The notes beneath the pieces were generated by a model. That model ran no database searches. It was not told where the DNA came from and saw only the letters and a list, made by a program, of their open reading frames with translations. A stretch of DNA of 8,411 bases from an uncultured Anaplasmataceae bacterium (GTDB taxonomy: Bacteria > Pseudomonadota > Alphaproteobacteria > Rickettsiales > CAIPFW01): the NCBI GenBank assembly GCA_903864455.1, contig CAIPFW010000227.1:1-8411 (forward strand), in the 5' to 3' direction. Positions within the stretch are counted from its first letter, which is position 1. The number at the start of each line of letters is the position of its first letter. The translations under genes were made by a program, and so were the position numbers. Below, one piece after another: positions 6,203-8,411 of the stretch.

Positions 6203-7564
6203 TTCCAATTCTTTCAATTGATGAACCATATATTCTATATTTTTTACTTCTGAAGCAAATCTTTTATAATCTTTTCTGTTGATTGCTTGGCTGGCTTTTG
6301 GGCTGGCCGTCAATGGATTTGTGAATTTTTTATCCTTTATTAATTCATAATGAAGATGCGGGCCACTCGACAATCCACTCGACCCAACTTTTCCTATAAG
6401 CTGTCCACGACTCACTCTCAATCCGTTTTTCAAATTTCTTGAAAATGCTGACAAATGACCATAGCCAGTTTTGTATCCGTTGCCATGATTAATTAATATA
6501 TACCTTCCGTAGCCTCCCTTTTTACCAACGAATTCCACTCTTCCGTCGCCCGCAGATTTGATTGGTGTGCCATATGCAGCTGCTAAATCAACACCTGTAT
6601 GCATTCTTCTGTATCTCAAAATTGGATGAATTCTCTCTCCAAATGGTGATGATATTCTGTATCCCCCTGATAATGGTGATGAAAATACGGATTGCTGTAT
6701 GATTGACTGACCTCTGCTTGAATAAAATTTTCCATCAGAATGACGATAATATTTCAGGCTTTTTCCTTTATTTTCAAGCGCGAAATACACGACTGTATTT
6801 TTCCCATTTTCGATTTTTTTTTCTAAAGTGACAAGCTTGATTGTTTTTGTTTTTTTATCTACAAAATTAATCAGTGACTTTTGTGGAATATACTTCAATA
6901 ATGAGAACTTGTTATCAAGTTTAATTTTTTGAATCGAAATGCTGTGAGTTTTAACAATCTCAAGAATTTTTTTATTATTATTGATAGAATTCAGCGATTG
7001 TTGTTCAGCGATTTTTTCTTCGATGCTCGTTTCAAGTTGATTTTGAATGCCCTCTGTATCAAAAATTTTATTAATTATAAGACTGTCATTAATTTTATTA
7101 ATTGCGAGGTATCTAAAATCATCCAATTTTATTTTCACATCCTGCAACGAATTTTCATTTTCTTTATTTACTACGTTAATTTCTGTTTTAAGATTTAAAA
7201 TATTGTCTATCTCATACAAATTATTAATCGAATCGAGTAGTTTGCCAGCCTCGTTTTGAGAAATTTTATTATCATTAATCAATTTATCCAAGCATTCCTG
7301 AAGCTTTCCTCGAATAAATACTTCGTTTATCGTGCCATTTTTGAATTCATTATATTCAACTTTATTATTTTGCGTTTTGTTTGCTTCAATTGTAATTGGC
7401 TCATATGTAATATTCTTTGCGTAAAAAGATTCTGTGATGGAGTGAATAATTTTTGCATTTTTATCTATCAATACTGATGAAAACGTTGAAAAAATCAATA
7501 AACAAGTGATAACCAAGAAAAATAACGAATGGTCATCTTGATTTCTTTTTTCGATATAGTCCAT
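6179..7564 (-). CDS. Membrane-anchored M23 (LytM/MepM-type) peptidoglycan peptidase
   Basis: Zinc metallopeptidase predicted to cut peptide cross-links of peptidoglycan in the periplasm. The 461-residue protein starts with a short polar N-terminus and one hydrophobic segment (about 13-33) acting as membrane anchor or uncleaved signal; no clear signal-peptidase site follows. Residues 40-270 form a long, Asn/Lys/Ile-rich helical region. About 272-310 resembles the strand region preceding the catalytic domain in MepM/YebA-type enzymes (HSDGKFYSSRGQS). The M23 core (about 300-420) is complete: HTGVD (H322, D326), INHG (H360), YGHLS (H370), and GPHLHYE (H403, H405). H322, D326 and H405 are the expected zinc ligands; H370 and H403 are the expected catalytic histidines. 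A helical tail follows. The ATG at 7564 is set by a good Shine-Dalgarno sequence and lies one base after the upstream ligase stop. An active peptidase implies the organism keeps peptidoglycan. Confidence 0.94.
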   Translation of the reverse strand: MDYIEKRNQDDHSLFFLVITCLLIFSTFSSVLIDKNAKIIHSITESFYAKNITYEPITIEANKTQNNKVEYNEFKNGTINEVFIRGKLQECLDKLINDNKISQNEAGKLLDSINNLYEIDNILNLKTEINVVNKENENSLQDVKIKLDDFRYLAINKINDSLIINKIFDTEGIQNQLETSIEEKIAEQQSLNSINNNKKILEIVKTHSISIQKIKLDNKFSLLKYIPQKSLINFVDKKTKTIKLVTLEKKIENGKNTVVYFALENKGKSLKYYRHSDGKFYSSRGQSIIQQSVFSSPLSGGYRISSPFGERIHPILRYRRMHTGVDLAAAYGTPIKSAGDGRVEFVGKKGGYGRYILINHGNGYKTGYGHLSAFSRNLKNGLRVSRGQLIGKVGSSGLSSGPHLHYELIKDKKFTNPLTASPKASQAINRKDYKRFASEVKNIEYMVHQLKELELKKAQIV

Positions 7565-7565
7565 A

Positions 7566-8411
7566 TCATACCTCTAAATAATTAATTTTCATTTTCCTCT
7601 CATATATTTTTTCAATCAGATTCCAAGCGACATTTCCATAGTCTATCTTGGTTAATTCCGAAAGAATCGGAATTCCTGCAGGCGATGTGAAATTTATTTC
7701 TGTGAGATAGCCGTCTATCACATCAAGTCCAGCAAAATATATGTCTTTTTCCTTTAAGAATTTTATGACTTTTTCGCAAATTTTCTCTTCTCTTGGAGTC
7801 AATTGCGAAAGCTTTAACGCAGACCCATGAACAGTTCCCGATAAAATCGAGTTTTTCTTTGGAATTCTTAAAAAAGAACCCAATACGATTCCGTCAATGA
7901 TTAAAATTCTTTTATCTCCTTCGACAACGTTTTCTATAAACTGCTGTACGAACATATGACAATTATAATATTTCTGAAGGAGGTTGTCAAATATTTGCTT
8001 AAAATTCATATCGCTCTCTTTTATCAGAAAAATGTCATTACTACCATAATTATATATTGGTTTCAAAATAATTGTTTTATTTTCATTTAGAAATGTTTCA
8101 GCTTCGTTAAAGTTGTTAGTTATTAAAGTTTTTGGTATGAATTCCTTAAATTTTAATGTGAGAATCTTTTCTGAAGATGTTTGAAATATCTCTGGATTAT
8201 TAATAATTAATGTTTTTTCTTGATTTATTAATGATAAAAGATGCGTAAGCGTAAGATACAACATATCGAATGGCGGATTTTTTCGAATGAAAAGAATTTG
8301 AAAATCTTCAATGTGAGATTTTTTTTTCTCTTTTATTTCATATTTTTTATTTTTGAGGTCAAAAATTGTAAATTCTTGGGCGTTGCATGAAACTTTGCCA
8401 TCTTGATAAAA
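7566..8411 (-). CDS. gshB: Glutathione synthetase-like ATP-grasp ligase (5' end outside window)
   Basis: Homologue of bacterial glutathione synthetase, which joins gamma-glutamylcysteine to glycine using ATP. The frame runs open to the window edge: 281 residues are visible, and about 35 N-terminal residues are probably missing compared with the usual 315 or so. The ATG at 8264 is internal, because RKNPPFDM, matching family RKDPPFDM, lies across it. Counting from M at 8264, conserved parts are TIILKP (64-69, K68), GDKRILIIDG (116-125), LRIP (132-135), and GLDVIDGYLTEINFTSP (179-195), with D181, E189 and N191 matching the metal ligands. Two active-site loops are not conserved: the loop after RIP lacks the essential arginine, and the KP-loop reads IYNYGSND instead of a glycine-rich version. 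It may be an inactive or re-specialised relative. The next gene, the M23 peptidase, starts one base after its TGA. Identity to the GshB family is firm; glutathione-making activity is uncertain. Confidence 0.85.
   Translation of the reverse strand, partial: FYQDGKVSCNAQEFTIFDLKNKKYEIKEKKKSHIEDFQILFIRKNPPFDMLYLTLTHLLSLINQEKTLIINNPEIFQTSSEKILTLKFKEFIPKTLITNNFNEAETFLNENKTIILKPIYNYGSNDIFLIKESDMNFKQIFDNLLQKYYNCHMFVQQFIENVVEGDKRILIIDGIVLGSFLRIPKKNSILSGTVHGSALKLSQLTPREEKICEKVIKFLKEKDIYFAGLDVIDGYLTEINFTSPAGIPILSELTKIDYGNVAWNLIEKIYERKMKINYLEV
7571..7575 (-). promoter_or_regulatory. Shine-Dalgarno sequence for the M23 peptidase gene
   Basis: AGAGG on the minus strand sits 6 bases before the ATG at 7564, inside the last codons of the upstream ATP-grasp gene. 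It decides the start: the nearby ATG at 7569-7567 is out of frame. It is the only convincing Shine-Dalgarno sequence in the window, fitting reinitiation or coupled translation after the upstream stop. Confidence 0.7.

Noticed and set aside
6929..7477. Several rightward open frames opposite the M23 peptidase gene
   Set aside because: They are Phe/Ile/Asn-rich antisense shadows of the A/T-rich N-terminal coding region, with no recognisable motif or start signal.
7566..8264. ATG at 8264 as the true start of the glutathione synthetase homologue
   Set aside because: The frame continues upstream without a stop to the window edge and encodes RKNPPF directly before this methionine, a conserved family motif, so the ATG is internal.

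Overview
This is an AT-rich window (roughly 30% G+C by eye) that most likely comes from the chromosome of an alphaproteobacterium, probably a Rickettsiales- or Holosporales-type host-associated bacterium. The evidence is the alphaproteobacterial style of the recognisable proteins: a PDH-type E2 opening with MSIEILMPALSPTM, and a FolC with LGNPH, WPAR and LDGAHNP. The A/T-biased codons, the A/T-rich leaders without Shine-Dalgarno sequences and the two unrecognised proteins of about 400 residues also fit. The lineage is an inference from motifs; no rRNA or tRNA is present to confirm it.

Layout. Positions 29-1261 (+) encode a lysine/asparagine-rich, coiled-coil protein of unknown function whose start may lie before the window. 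Then come pdhC (1345-2610, pyruvate dehydrogenase E2) and folC (2631-3989, folate polyglutamylation), 20 bases apart and probably co-transcribed. A gene on the minus strand (3996-5216) meets folC tail to tail with only 6 bases between them; it encodes an unrecognised single-pass membrane protein with a charged linker. A 140-base A/T-rich gap (5217-5356) appears to hold divergent promoters, one for this protein and one for a rightward pair rsfS-tsaE (5357-6202: ribosome silencing factor, then the tRNA t6A ATPase). tsaE overlaps by 24 bases, tail to tail, a leftward pair made of a glutathione synthetase-like ATP-grasp gene (7566 to beyond 8411, 5' end outside the window) and a membrane-anchored M23 peptidoglycan peptidase (6179-7564). 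These last two genes are separated by one base and are probably translationally coupled.

Functionally most of the window is housekeeping: acetyl-CoA production, folate, translation and tRNA modification, thiol metabolism and cell-wall remodelling. There is no sign of a mobile element, CRISPR array, RNA gene or toxin-antitoxin module, and no gene-free stretch longer than 140 bases. The observation most worth checking is the glutathione synthetase homologue. It keeps the ATP-grasp metal ligands, but in my recalled alignment it has lost the catalytic-loop arginine and most of the loop glycines that the family relies on. The two large unknown proteins are the other candidates for undescribed biology.
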